Below, piece after piece: positions 8,643-17,494 of a stretch of DNA of 36,060 nt. Location: positions 1 through 36,060 of the forward strand of contig QMVZ01000002.1 of NCBI GenBank assembly GCA_003661365.1, in the 5' to 3' direction. A program made the position numbers and the translations under genes. This DNA is from Thermoproteota archaeon (GTDB taxonomy: Archaea; Korarchaeota; Korarchaeia; Korarchaeales; Korarchaeaceae). Under the pieces are notes generated by a model that was not told the origin of the DNA, did no database searches, and worked only from the letters and a program-made list of their open reading frames with translations. Every line of letters starts with the position of its first letter. The first letter of the stretch is position 1.

Positions 8643-9479
8643 CTATCCAGGCTTTGATGGCTTTTCTATCAGAGCTCTCTTGGTTAATATTGTACCATCG
8701 TCGTAATGCGGCTTCCTAAGGACTTTGTCAGCGTTTTTCTCTATCTCCCTAGCCTCTGAAGCTAGTTTTGCTGCTTGAGCCATCATCTCGTGGGCTGCAG
8801 AGCATAAGAGGGTGTACTTCTCCCAATCTTTCTCCTTGAAGCACGCGGTTACCGTGACATCAGCCACGTTCTTAGCTATCTCAAAGGAAGCCAAGGCCTT
8901 TGATGCCGCATATGGGTTGGAGAACCCTGCAGCCTTTATTGCCTTCTTTCCTTTCACGATAATTTGGGGTAGTTCTGGCTTCTTTCCTTCTTTAAAGGCT
9001 TCTATAACTTTGTCTATGCTCTCAAACAGTATGTTGTACACGCCGGTTATACTAAGCACCTTGATCAGATCTGCATTGAACAAGGCCATTTCTATGGGAT
9101 CCAGGAATTCCCTCCTAGCCCCAAGCATGGCATCTGCTTCTACTATTATGTAACCAATGCCCTTTTCTTCTAGATCGGGGACTATTTTCTTTGCTGGAAG
9201 ATCTGAGACAACGATGACAGGCACTGATTGAGCTAGTATCTCCCTGGCTTTTGTTGGTCCAGGCAAAGCCGCGTTCGGACTGGTTATAACTACAAAATCC
9301 GGGTTGAACTCCAAGATCTTCTTGCTAACCTCCTCCGCATCCTCTGGTCCCATCTTTGCGCCCGATCCTATGACTCTTACAACTATGTCTTCTCTCTCTG
9401 CCCTCTCATCTAGCAGTAAATCGATAAGAGGGGCGCAACCTATGTTACCCAGCTTGACAAAACCTACTTTCACGACCAA
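8643..9479 (-). CDS. mtd: F420-dependent methylenetetrahydromethanopterin dehydrogenase (TTG start 9479, or GTG 9473)
   Basis: VKVGFVKLGNIGCAPLIDLLLDERAEREDIVVRVIGSGAKMGPED...VVITSPNAALPGPTKAREIL is characteristic of Mtd. Confidence 0.95.
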   Translation of the reverse strand: MVVKVGFVKLGNIGCAPLIDLLLDERAEREDIVVRVIGSGAKMGPEDAEEVSKKILEFNPDFVVITSPNAALPGPTKAREILAQSVPVIVVSDLPAKKIVPDLEEKGIGYIIVEADAMLGARREFLDPIEMALFNADLIKVLSITGVYNILFESIDKVIEAFKEGKKPELPQIIVKGKKAIKAAGFSNPYAASKALASFEIAKNVADVTVTACFKEKDWEKYTLLCSAAHEMMAQAAKLASEAREIEKNADKVLRKPHYDDGTILTKRALIEKPSKPG

Positions 9480-9810
9480 TGGGCATCCCTTGGTTGCAAG
9501 ATGCGGTAAAAGATTAATACATTTCTAACAAAGCCTCGGATGAATTTGGATGGTAATTTTCAATCATCTTTTTACAAAGATCTAGTATAAAAGTAAGGCA
9601 ATGAAGATCTTATATGAACCAACACAAAAAATGAAATCTAGGCAGGTTCTTTGCGTCACACTTTAAATGGTCAATTCAATAAGGTATGGCTCTCCATTTT
9701 CCTTTAGAATTGTGACATAGCGACGTAATGGTTAAATGAAAGTAGAGCACACTAAGTCTCTCGAAGTAAACAATTGTAAAAAATTTATCCAATAAGATGG
9801 GGGAGATTTC

Positions 9811-10710
9811 GTGAGAACGCTTAGGGAACTTAAGGTCGGTCGTTATCCGCCAGCCATTTTGGTTAAGCCCGAGACTAGTCTTTTAGATGTCATGTTAGAG
9901 ATGAATAAGAAGAAAGTAAGGCACGCAATCGTTGCAGATCAAGAGGGAAGGCTTGAAGGAGTAGTCTCTGCTAAGTATCTGATAGACTTCATGGGAGGAG
10001 GAGCTAGGTTCAATAAGGTTGTTGAGGAGTACAACTCCGACTTATATGCTGCATTAGAGAATGAAACGGCTTATTCGATAATGTTTCCTTATCCATGGTG
10101 TTCATTGGACGATTCCCTAGTTGAGGTAGTGGATCTGATGATGGAAAGGGACATAGGTGCTCTTCCAGTGGTAGATGAAAATAGAAGAGTCGTAGGAGTG
10201 ATATCTGAAAAGCACCTAATGGCCCTCTTCTCTGACGTTGAAACCCACGTAAAAGTGGGAGAGATCATGACGCCTTGCTTGATAACGCTTCCTCCTCAGG
10301 CTTCTGTTCTGGAAGGTCAGAAGGTGATGACATCCAACGACATAAGGAGGTTAGTTCTAAAGACCACAACGGGGCTCAAAGGAATTCTAACCATAATGGA
10401 CCTGATCTCCTTCTTCTCCAGCGAGAAGACGCTAAGAATGCTTAAGGAGAAAAGGTTGAAAGAGGTTCATGCTACTCCTCTACAGGCCTTAAATCCCAAA
10501 GAGATAGTAACCGTAGATCCACTTGAGGACATAGGGAAGGCAATTTCATTGATGAGAAAGCATGGGGTCGGTCATCTAATTGTCGGAAAGGGTCAAGGCA
10601 TAATAACTGAGAGAGACTTCTTGCTGAAGCTCCCAAAGGTTATTGGAGTGGACGTGTTTGTAGATGACGTAAGGAAGCTTATTTCAGCGGGAAGAATTTT
10701 CTTCTATTGA
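9811..10710 (+). CDS. Protein with about four tandem CBS domains
   Basis: Repeated CBS-like units: ILVKPETSLLDVMLEMNKKKVRHAIVAD, SLDDSLVEVVDLMMERDIGALPVVDENRRVVGVISEKHL, EIMTPCLITLPPQASVLEG, IVTVDPLEDIGKAISLMRKHGVGHLIV. Confidence 0.85.
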   Translation: MRTLRELKVGRYPPAILVKPETSLLDVMLEMNKKKVRHAIVADQEGRLEGVVSAKYLIDFMGGGARFNKVVEEYNSDLYAALENETAYSIMFPYPWCSLDDSLVEVVDLMMERDIGALPVVDENRRVVGVISEKHLMALFSDVETHVKVGEIMTPCLITLPPQASVLEGQKVMTSNDIRRLVLKTTTGLKGILTIMDLISFFSSEKTLRMLKEKRLKEVHATPLQALNPKEIVTVDPLEDIGKAISLMRKHGVGHLIVGKGQGIITERDFLLKLPKVIGVDVFVDDVRKLISAGRIFFY

Positions 10711-10903
10711 GACGACCAATTTGTATGATTCGATGGTAATTAGTAGTAATCTAAGAGAATACATTATCGATAAGGTTACATTATAGCATTGTTTATATTC
10801 AAAAGCTGGAGTTATCCCATACATCGACGAAGTTTCCTTCTATGAACAGCTTTTATTCCCTAATAATCCTAAACAACTAAAAAGAAGGGGGAATAGCTAT
10901 CAA

Positions 10904-12067
10904 ATGAAAGAAGTAGCTGTAATTGGGGTTGGTCAAACTAAGTTTGGAAAAAGGAGAGATGCAAGTCTCTCTGAACTGGCGGTAGATGCTCTAAAAGATG
11001 CTCTTGAGGATTCAGAGGCTGAGAAAAGGGAAATTAAATTTCTCTCCGTTGGAAACTTCGGCTTGAGTTCTGAGGATATCACCCCCGCTGCACTAGTGGC
11101 TGAACAAGCTGGGTTGCAAGGAACGACCACCATGAGATGCGAGGCAGCCTGCGCAAGTGGAAGTGCAGCTTTCTATGCAGCTTGGCTGGCAGTTTCATCA
11201 GGAATATTCGATATAGCGGTAGCTTTGGGCGTAGAGAAGATGACAGAGGTGGAAACTCCTACCATGATAGAGATCTTAGGGAGAGCAGGTTCCTACTTCT
11301 GGGAATTCCATGAGTTTGGGGTTACCTTCCCTGCTTACTACGCTCTCTATGCCACAGCGCATATGAACAAGTTTGGAACTAGAGAAGAAGACTTGGCGCT
11401 TGTCGCTGTCAAGAACCACAAGTACGGCGCTAGAAATCCCCTTGCTCAGTTCCAAAATGAGATAACAGTGGAGGATGTCCTTTCCTCCAGAATGATTGCA
11501 TGGCCCCTCAAGCTTTATGATTGTTGTCCAATAAGCGATGGTGCTGCGGCAGTGGTCTTAGCATCAAAGGAGAAGGTAAAGGAGCTGGGTGTGGATACCC
11601 CTGTTTGGATTAAGGGAATAGGGGTCTCTTCAGACACCTCAACAATGGGAAATAGGGCTAATTTCATCGGACTTAGATCTAGCATAGAAGCAGCTCAACT
11701 GGCATACAAGATGGCAAAGGTAGAGGCCAAAGAGATAGAGGTGGCAGAAGTCCACGACTGTTTTACCATAGCAGAAATCCTCGCTTATGAGGATTTGGGC
11801 TTTTGCAAAAAGGGCGAAGGAGCGAAATTGATAAGGGAAGGAGAAACCGAGATTGGTGGTAGGATTCCTGTGAACGTCGATGGAGGATTAAAGGCAAAAG
11901 GGCATCCTTTGGGAGCCACTGGCGTTTCAATGATAGTTGAACTCACAAAGCAATTGAGGGAAGAAGTGGAACCTAGTAGGCAGGTTCCCTTGAAGAAATA
12001 CTTAGCCTTGGCCCACAACGTAGGGGGAACAGGGCAGTATTGTTATGTGACTGTGTTAGGAAGGTGA
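10904..12067 (+). CDS. Thiolase (SCP-x-like / archaeal acetyl-CoA C-acetyltransferase family)
   Basis: CASGSAAFYAAWLAV nucleophile region, HDCFTIAEI, GGLKAKGHPLGATGVSM, AHNVGGTGQYCYVTVLG. Confidence 0.92.
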   Translation: MKEVAVIGVGQTKFGKRRDASLSELAVDALKDALEDSEAEKREIKFLSVGNFGLSSEDITPAALVAEQAGLQGTTTMRCEAACASGSAAFYAAWLAVSSGIFDIAVALGVEKMTEVETPTMIEILGRAGSYFWEFHEFGVTFPAYYALYATAHMNKFGTREEDLALVAVKNHKYGARNPLAQFQNEITVEDVLSSRMIAWPLKLYDCCPISDGAAAVVLASKEKVKELGVDTPVWIKGIGVSSDTSTMGNRANFIGLRSSIEAAQLAYKMAKVEAKEIEVAEVHDCFTIAEILAYEDLGFCKKGEGAKLIREGETEIGGRIPVNVDGGLKAKGHPLGATGVSMIVELTKQLREEVEPSRQVPLKKYLALAHNVGGTGQYCYVTVLGR

Positions 12068-12502
12068 ATGGGAGTGAGCGAGCCTTTTATAACGTCAAAG
12101 ACCCTAAGCTTGGTGTACAGGATCCCTATATCGAGAATTGAGAAGTTTTGGGAGAGTCTAAAAGAAGGGAGAGTCTTGGCCACAAGATGTAAGAATTGCC
12201 AAACGTTAAGGTTTCCCCCCTCAGCTACCTGCCCTTCCTGCTTCAGTCCAGACGTAGAGTGGGTTGAGTTAAGTGGGGAAGGCGTAGTCGAAACTTACAC
12301 CAAGATAATGGCAGCTCCGGCCAGCTTTTCAGGAGAGGCTCCATACACCGTAGTTGTTGCGAGAATGAAAGAAGGTGTCAAAGTCTTAGCCTGGTACGAA
12401 GGAGAGAATATCTCAATTGGCATGAAAGTTAGGCTTTTAGCAAAGGAAGAACATGGTTCTTTGACTTACAGGTTTGTGCCTTGGGATGAGCAGGGTGATT
12501 GA
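12068..12502 (+). CDS. Zn-ribbon/OB-fold DUF35-family protein paired with thiolase
   Basis: ATRCKNCQTLRFPPSATCPSC zinc ribbon followed by OB-fold sequence; ATG abuts the thiolase stop (TGAATG). Confidence 0.9.
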   Translation: MGVSEPFITSKTLSLVYRIPISRIEKFWESLKEGRVLATRCKNCQTLRFPPSATCPSCFSPDVEWVELSGEGVVETYTKIMAAPASFSGEAPYTVVVARMKEGVKVLAWYEGENISIGMKVRLLAKEEHGSLTYRFVPWDEQGD

Positions 12503-13687
12503 ATGAGCAAGAAAGTAGAAACTGTAGCTGTTGTAGGAGCCGGGATTATGGGTCATGGTATTGCTCAGCTTTGTGCAATGGCTGGCCTAAAGGTATACAT
12601 CGTCGACATAAGCGATGAAATACTTGATAAAGCCATGGAAAGGATAAGATGGAGCCTTAGTAAACTTGCAGAGAAAGGTAAAATAGAGAAAGAAGAAGCA
12701 GAGGCCTCTCTTTCTAGAATAAAGCCAACAACAAGTTATGAGGATCTAATCGATGTAGATCTAGCGATAGAGGCAGTTCCAGAGAAGATGAAGCTCAAAA
12801 AATTGGTATTTCAGAAACTTGATGAGGTAACTCCAAAGGAGGCTATCCTGACCTCAAATACATCCAGCCTTAGCATAACCGAGATTTCAAAAATTACTAG
12901 AAGGCCTGATAAAGTCGCTGGAATGCACTTTTTCAACCCCCCTCAGATTATGGCTTTGGTTGAAGTGATCAAAGGGGATTATACAAGCGAAGAAACGATT
13001 AGAAGAGTAATGGAGCTTGCAAAAGCTTTAGGAAAGACGCCTGTGCTGGTAAAGAAGGATTCCAGAGGTTTCATCGTGAACAGGATACTTGGTGCATTGT
13101 TTAACAAGGTGTTTTGGGATGTTCACCTAGGAAGAGCAAAGAAAGAGGAGATTGATGCTGCAGCCAAATATAGTGCTAGACTCCCAATGGGTCTGTTTGA
13201 GCTAGCCGATTACATAGGGTTAGATGTACTGGCAGAGATAATGAGAATCCTATCTGATGCTTACGGAGACAGGCTCAAGTACTGCCCTATCATAGATGAG
13301 CTGATTGCCCAAGGCAATTTAGGAAGGAAAACAGGCAGAGGTTTCTATGATTGGAGTGCAGGAAGACCAAACATACCGAAAGAACTGGCAAAAGAGTATG
13401 ATACATCAGAATTTCTTGTAGTTGCAGTCAACGAGGCCGCTTGGATAGTTATGGATGAAGTGGCTGAAACGAAGGACGTGGATACAGCGATGAAACTGGG
13501 GGCTGGATGGCCTAAAGGACCCTTAGAACTGGCAGACGAGTTAGGGATCGAGGAAGTTGTTAGTAAGCTTGAATTACTGTTCTCGGAGAGAGGAGAGGAG
13601 ATCTACAAGCCATGCCCTGTTTTAAAGGATTATGTTAAGAGAGGTTGGTTGGGTAGAGAAGCGGGGAGAGGATTCTATGTATACTAA
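12503..13687 (+). CDS. 3-hydroxyacyl-CoA dehydrogenase
   Basis: Rossmann motif VAVVGAGIMGHGIAQLCAMAG; LTSNTSSLSITEIS; GMHFFNPPQIMALVEVI; two C-terminal 3HCDH repeats (GRKTGRGFYDW, GREAGRGFYVY). Confidence 0.94.
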   Translation: MSKKVETVAVVGAGIMGHGIAQLCAMAGLKVYIVDISDEILDKAMERIRWSLSKLAEKGKIEKEEAEASLSRIKPTTSYEDLIDVDLAIEAVPEKMKLKKLVFQKLDEVTPKEAILTSNTSSLSITEISKITRRPDKVAGMHFFNPPQIMALVEVIKGDYTSEETIRRVMELAKALGKTPVLVKKDSRGFIVNRILGALFNKVFWDVHLGRAKKEEIDAAAKYSARLPMGLFELADYIGLDVLAEIMRILSDAYGDRLKYCPIIDELIAQGNLGRKTGRGFYDWSAGRPNIPKELAKEYDTSEFLVVAVNEAAWIVMDEVAETKDVDTAMKLGAGWPKGPLELADELGIEEVVSKLELLFSERGEEIYKPCPVLKDYVKRGWLGREAGRGFYVY

Positions 13688-14465
13688 TTATGAGACGTTA
13701 AGGGTGGAGAAGAAGAAGGGGATTCTCTGGGTTTATCTTAACAGGCCGGATAAGCTGAACGTCTTCAACATGAAGATGTTAAAGGAACTCTCAGACGTCA
13801 TGGACAAGGTTGAAGAAGATCAGGAAGTAAAATGTGTTGTAATAACCGGTGAGGGAGAAAAGGCCTTTTGCTCTGGTGCTGACTTAGGATTGTTATCTAA
13901 GCTAGATTCTCAAGGGGCTTTGGAGCTATCCGAGATCGGGCAGAGATTGATGAAGAAAATTGAAAGCCTTCGTGTTCCTGTAATAGCAGCTATAAACGGC
14001 TATGCTCTTGGTGGTGGATTCGAACTTGCTTTAGCGTGTGACTTCAGGATAGCGGCCGAAAACACTCAACTAGGAAACCCTGAGGTTAAGCTAGGAATTA
14101 TTCCTGGGTGGGGAGCAACTCAAAGGCTGGCCAGGATTATAGGTTTGTCCAGAGCAATGGAATTCTTGATGTTTGGAGATAGGATCTCTGCTTCAGAAGC
14201 CTTAGACATGGGACTTGTCCACAAAGTTGTTCCTCAGGAGAAGCTTAGAGAAGAGGTCATGTCTCTAGCAGAAAGAATCGTTGAAGGACCTACGATCGCT
14301 CAAGGTCTTATAAAACGAGTTTTGATCTTCGGTTCTCAAGTCCCCCTCGATGTAGGATTAGAACTGGAGAAGCACGCTTTTAGCACTGTTTTTTCAACTG
14401 AGGACGCAAAAGAGGGACTACGGGCTTTCCTTTCAAAGAGGAAACCTGAGTTCAAGGGTAAATGA
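13677..14465 (+). CDS. Enoyl-CoA hydratase/crotonase (ORF track starts 13632; likely ATG 13677 overlapping upstream gene)
   Basis: CVVITGEGEKAFCSGADL, AAINGYALGGGFELALACDFRIAAENTQLGNPEVKLGIIPGWGATQRLARIIG: crotonase oxyanion-hole and catalytic motifs. Confidence 0.94.
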   Translation: MYTNYETLRVEKKKGILWVYLNRPDKLNVFNMKMLKELSDVMDKVEEDQEVKCVVITGEGEKAFCSGADLGLLSKLDSQGALELSEIGQRLMKKIESLRVPVIAAINGYALGGGFELALACDFRIAAENTQLGNPEVKLGIIPGWGATQRLARIIGLSRAMEFLMFGDRISASEALDMGLVHKVVPQEKLREEVMSLAERIVEGPTIAQGLIKRVLIFGSQVPLDVGLELEKHAFSTVFSTEDAKEGLRAFLSKRKPEFKGK

Positions 14466-14467
14466 AT

Positions 14468-15364
14468 CTATATCTTGGATAGGATTTGCTCCACAGGACT
14501 GCTATTCAGATGGATTCCCAACCTCTCAGGCTCTATGCCAAATGCCAGACCCAGTAGTTGTGGGTAGTAAATTATTGGAATCCTCTTATCGACGCCTACC
14601 TGTCTGCTTATAGCTCCCTGCCTTTTATCGAACACGACATGACAAGCAGGGCACACCGTTACCAAGCCATCCACTTCTCTTGCTGCCAAAGTCTTTAGTT
14701 TAGTCCCGGCAAAGCTCATGGTTCCCTCTGGTTTCATTAGAAGGAGCCCTGCTCCGCAACAGTCTAGCTTTTCTGGATAGTCGATAGCCTCAGCGCCGCT
14801 TGCCTCAATAAGTTCATCCAGCTTCCTTGGGTCCTCTGGATCATCTGCTCTGAGCACCTTGCTTGGCCTGAGTAAGTGACATCCAGGATGAGATGCTAAC
14901 TTCAGACCTTTAAGTTCCTTTTTTACGTGCTCTCTCAGTCTTTCAACGCCCAAGTCGTCATGCAGAACCTGGACAAGATGCTTCACTTCACACCTGCCTG
15001 TATACTCAAGCCCTTCGAGAGACAACGCTTCGTTAACCCACTTCTTTAGGGCTTCGTTGTTCTCTAGGAAATGTTTTGCTTCGAGTAGGGATTCGAAGCA
15101 CCCGCTACAGAGACAAAGAACATCTAATCCCGTTCTTTCCGCAAGGGAAAGGTTTCTGGCTGCAAGGTATAGCCATAATCTTGTGTTTAAGCTGCGGATT
15201 GGACTACCACAACAGCTCTCTCCTTCTAGATCTACTAATTCAACGCCAAGCTCCCTCATGATTTCTCTAGTGGACATCTCATATGCATACTCCTCATTCG
15301 CTATCATACACCCCAGATAGAGAGCATATCTCAGACCATCGCTTCCCAATCGAAACCCCCCCAT
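14468..15364 (-). CDS. hdrB: HdrB-like heterodisulfide reductase subunit (two CCG domains)
   Basis: YLGCMIANEEY...GESCCGSP...CLCSGCFES and HPGCHLLRPS...DCCGAG...VCPACH; follows an HdrC gene with 1-nt TAATG overlap. Confidence 0.9.
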   Translation of the reverse strand: MGGFRLGSDGLRYALYLGCMIANEEYAYEMSTREIMRELGVELVDLEGESCCGSPIRSLNTRLWLYLAARNLSLAERTGLDVLCLCSGCFESLLEAKHFLENNEALKKWVNEALSLEGLEYTGRCEVKHLVQVLHDDLGVERLREHVKKELKGLKLASHPGCHLLRPSKVLRADDPEDPRKLDELIEASGAEAIDYPEKLDCCGAGLLLMKPEGTMSFAGTKLKTLAAREVDGLVTVCPACHVVFDKRQGAISRQVGVDKRIPIIYYPQLLGLAFGIEPERLGIHLNSSPVEQILSKI

Positions 15365-15897
15365 TATTCTTCGAAAGCAGCCATTAGAGCCTCCCTGAAA
15401 GCATCCATATCCTTAGGTCCCTTCAGAACTTTCAGGCCAAGCTCTTCCCGCGTGTAAGTTTTCCTTAGCCTTCTTGAGAAAGCCTTCATAGGGGGATGAA
15501 TGTATCCGATTTCCATAATCGAGTTGAGGACTGAGTTTAGGTCTTCGGGAACGCCAACCCCTCGGTCCGTGGCGATGTTCCTTAGAGCTATTATGAGATC
15601 CGAAGGCGCTACTTCTTGAGGACACCTTTCCTTACATTTAAGACAGAGAGCACATCTCCAGATCACATCAGAATTGATAATCTCCTCTGCTAGTCCTTCC
15701 CTGACGGCGCACACTATGTTGTGGGGATACATCTCTAAGAACTCTGCTGCTGGGCAACCACTGGTGCACTTCGTACATTCAAAGCAACTCTTTGGGTTTT
15801 GTTCTCCGATTTTCTTAGCTATCTCCTTTAGAATACTCCAGTCTGCTCTTTTTAGAGTCATCAAATCCAATAGGCTGCTAGACATACTGGTTCCCAT
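15364..15897 (-). CDS. hdrC: HdrC-like ferredoxin subunit (two 4Fe-4S); ORF track start 15918 TTG, likely ATG 15897 after AGGAGG
   Basis: CFECTKCTSGCPAAEF and CALCLKCKERCPQEVAPSDLI; SD GGAGGAG just upstream of ATG 15897. Confidence 0.88.
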   Translation of the reverse strand: MGTSMSSSLLDLMTLKRADWSILKEIAKKIGEQNPKSCFECTKCTSGCPAAEFLEMYPHNIVCAVREGLAEEIINSDVIWRCALCLKCKERCPQEVAPSDLIIALRNIATDRGVGVPEDLNSVLNSIMEIGYIHPPMKAFSRRLRKTYTREELGLKVLKGPKDMDAFREALMAAFEE

Positions 15898-15925
15898 CTG
15901 TCTCCTCCTGCCCCTCAAAAGGTCA

Positions 15926-15937
15926 ATGATTAATCAT
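15926..15937. promoter_or_regulatory. 12-bp palindrome ATGATTAATCAT in the divergent hdrCB/hdrA promoter region
   Basis: Exact self-complementary 12-mer within the 84-nt divergent gap, about 30 nt upstream of the preferred hdrC ATG. Confidence 0.4.
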
Positions 15938-16002
15938 AAAAAGATCCAGTGTCAGTGATGAGCAACCAAGCAGTAATGCACAATGAGTAGGGGCCGATAG
16001 GT

Positions 16003-17313
16003 ATGGTTATAGGACCAGTAGTAGTTGTTGGAGGGGGAGTAGCTGGCATTGAGTCCTCCCTATGCCTTTCAAAACAAGGTGTGAGAGTTTACCTGCTTGA
16101 GAGAAACTTCAGTTTGGGAGGAAATGTTTCTCTTTTAAGTAAAGTGTTTCCGACGCTTGATCCAACATCAAACATACTAGATAGGATGTTCAAGGAGCTA
16201 AGAAACTCTGAGAACATTCAGATAATGACAAATATTGAAATTAAAGCTATAGAGAAGACGGAGGAGGGTTTTGAGCTTCAGATCATTAAGAAGCCTAGAC
16301 ACGTAGACGTAAACAAGTGCATCTCATGCGGGAAGTGTTCTGAGGTATGCCCAGTCGAGTACGATAGGGAATATGAACTCGGTATAGGAAAGAGGAAGGC
16401 TATAGACTCTCCTTCTGTGAAGCCCTTCCCGGAGGGATTTGCAATCGATGAAAGAATGTGTCTTCACTTCAAGGGAGAGGAATGTTATGCTTGCGTCGAG
16501 TCCTGTCCAAATGATGCAATAAACTTAGATGAAAGATCAGAAGAGACAAGGATCCAAGCTAAGGCCTTGATTTTAGCCACTGGCATGGAGTTATTTGACG
16601 TTTCAAGGGTAAAGGAACTAGGTTATGGTCGATATAAGGACGTAATTACGAGTTTGGAGTTAGAAAGGATGTTGGATCCAGAAGGACCAACTAAAGGAGA
16701 GGTAGTAAGACCATCTAATATGAAGAGACCCAGATCAGTTGCCTTTGTCTTATGTGCTGGTTCAAGAGACAGGAGGTTTCTGAAGCACTGCTGCAGGATA
16801 GGATGCATGACCGCACTTAAGCAAGCATACGAGATCAGACAGCTATATGGAGAAGAGGTAGAGGTGTACGTCTGCTACAACGACATCCGAGCCACTGGAA
16901 GAATGCACGAGGAATTTTATCAGACCGCTAGAGATAGTGGTATCATTATGCTTCACGGAATTCCTTCCGAGATAAGAGAGAAGGATGGAAGGTTAACCCT
17001 GAGGATCTTTGACGTGGGAACATGGAAGTTAGAAGAGCTAAACGTTGACCTTGTTATCTTGATTCCGGGAGTAACTAGTGCAAGTAATGCCAAGGAAGTT
17101 GGAAACCAGCTAGGTGTTCAAATGGATGAAGATACTTTCTTTAAGACTTTAGATCCTCTACGTTCAGTTAATGAGACGCAAATCGAAGGAGTATTCCTGT
17201 CAGGATGCTCTGCTGGCCCAATGGATATTATGAGTAGCATTTCTCATGCTAGAGCCGCTGCTTTGAGCGCTCTGATTTATCTGAAGGAAAAAGAAAGAGC
17301 CCTTAAATCCTAG
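16003..17313 (+). CDS. hdrA: HdrA-like FAD/Fe-S subunit
   Basis: VVVVGGGVAGIESSLCLSKQGVRVYLLERN FAD motif; CISCGKCSEVCPVEYDREYE; second Cys group CYACVESCPNDAI; VAFVLCAGSRDRR...CCRIGCMTALKQA. Confidence 0.92.
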   Translation: MVIGPVVVVGGGVAGIESSLCLSKQGVRVYLLERNFSLGGNVSLLSKVFPTLDPTSNILDRMFKELRNSENIQIMTNIEIKAIEKTEEGFELQIIKKPRHVDVNKCISCGKCSEVCPVEYDREYELGIGKRKAIDSPSVKPFPEGFAIDERMCLHFKGEECYACVESCPNDAINLDERSEETRIQAKALILATGMELFDVSRVKELGYGRYKDVITSLELERMLDPEGPTKGEVVRPSNMKRPRSVAFVLCAGSRDRRFLKHCCRIGCMTALKQAYEIRQLYGEEVEVYVCYNDIRATGRMHEEFYQTARDSGIIMLHGIPSEIREKDGRLTLRIFDVGTWKLEELNVDLVILIPGVTSASNAKEVGNQLGVQMDEDTFFKTLDPLRSVNETQIEGVFLSGCSAGPMDIMSSISHARAAALSALIYLKEKERALKS

Positions 17314-17494
17314 TTATGAGAAATTTTGGATAAATTTAGCTTTCTAGCTTATTAATTTATCAGATTGAGCTCTAACTTGGAAGAATAGAGCACAGAAACC
17401 TAGAAGTTACACCACGTAGTGAGATTACAATTTGAAACTATCATTTTTTATTCTTTCTAAAAGGAGCAGGAAGAAGAGGGAAGGTGATTACAAT

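Noticed and set aside
9601-9666. 21-aa ORF MKILYEPTQKMKSRQVLCVTL in the mtd/CBS gap with TATA-like sequence upstream
   Set aside because: Too short, no composition signal, spacing of TATA to ATG is not convincing.
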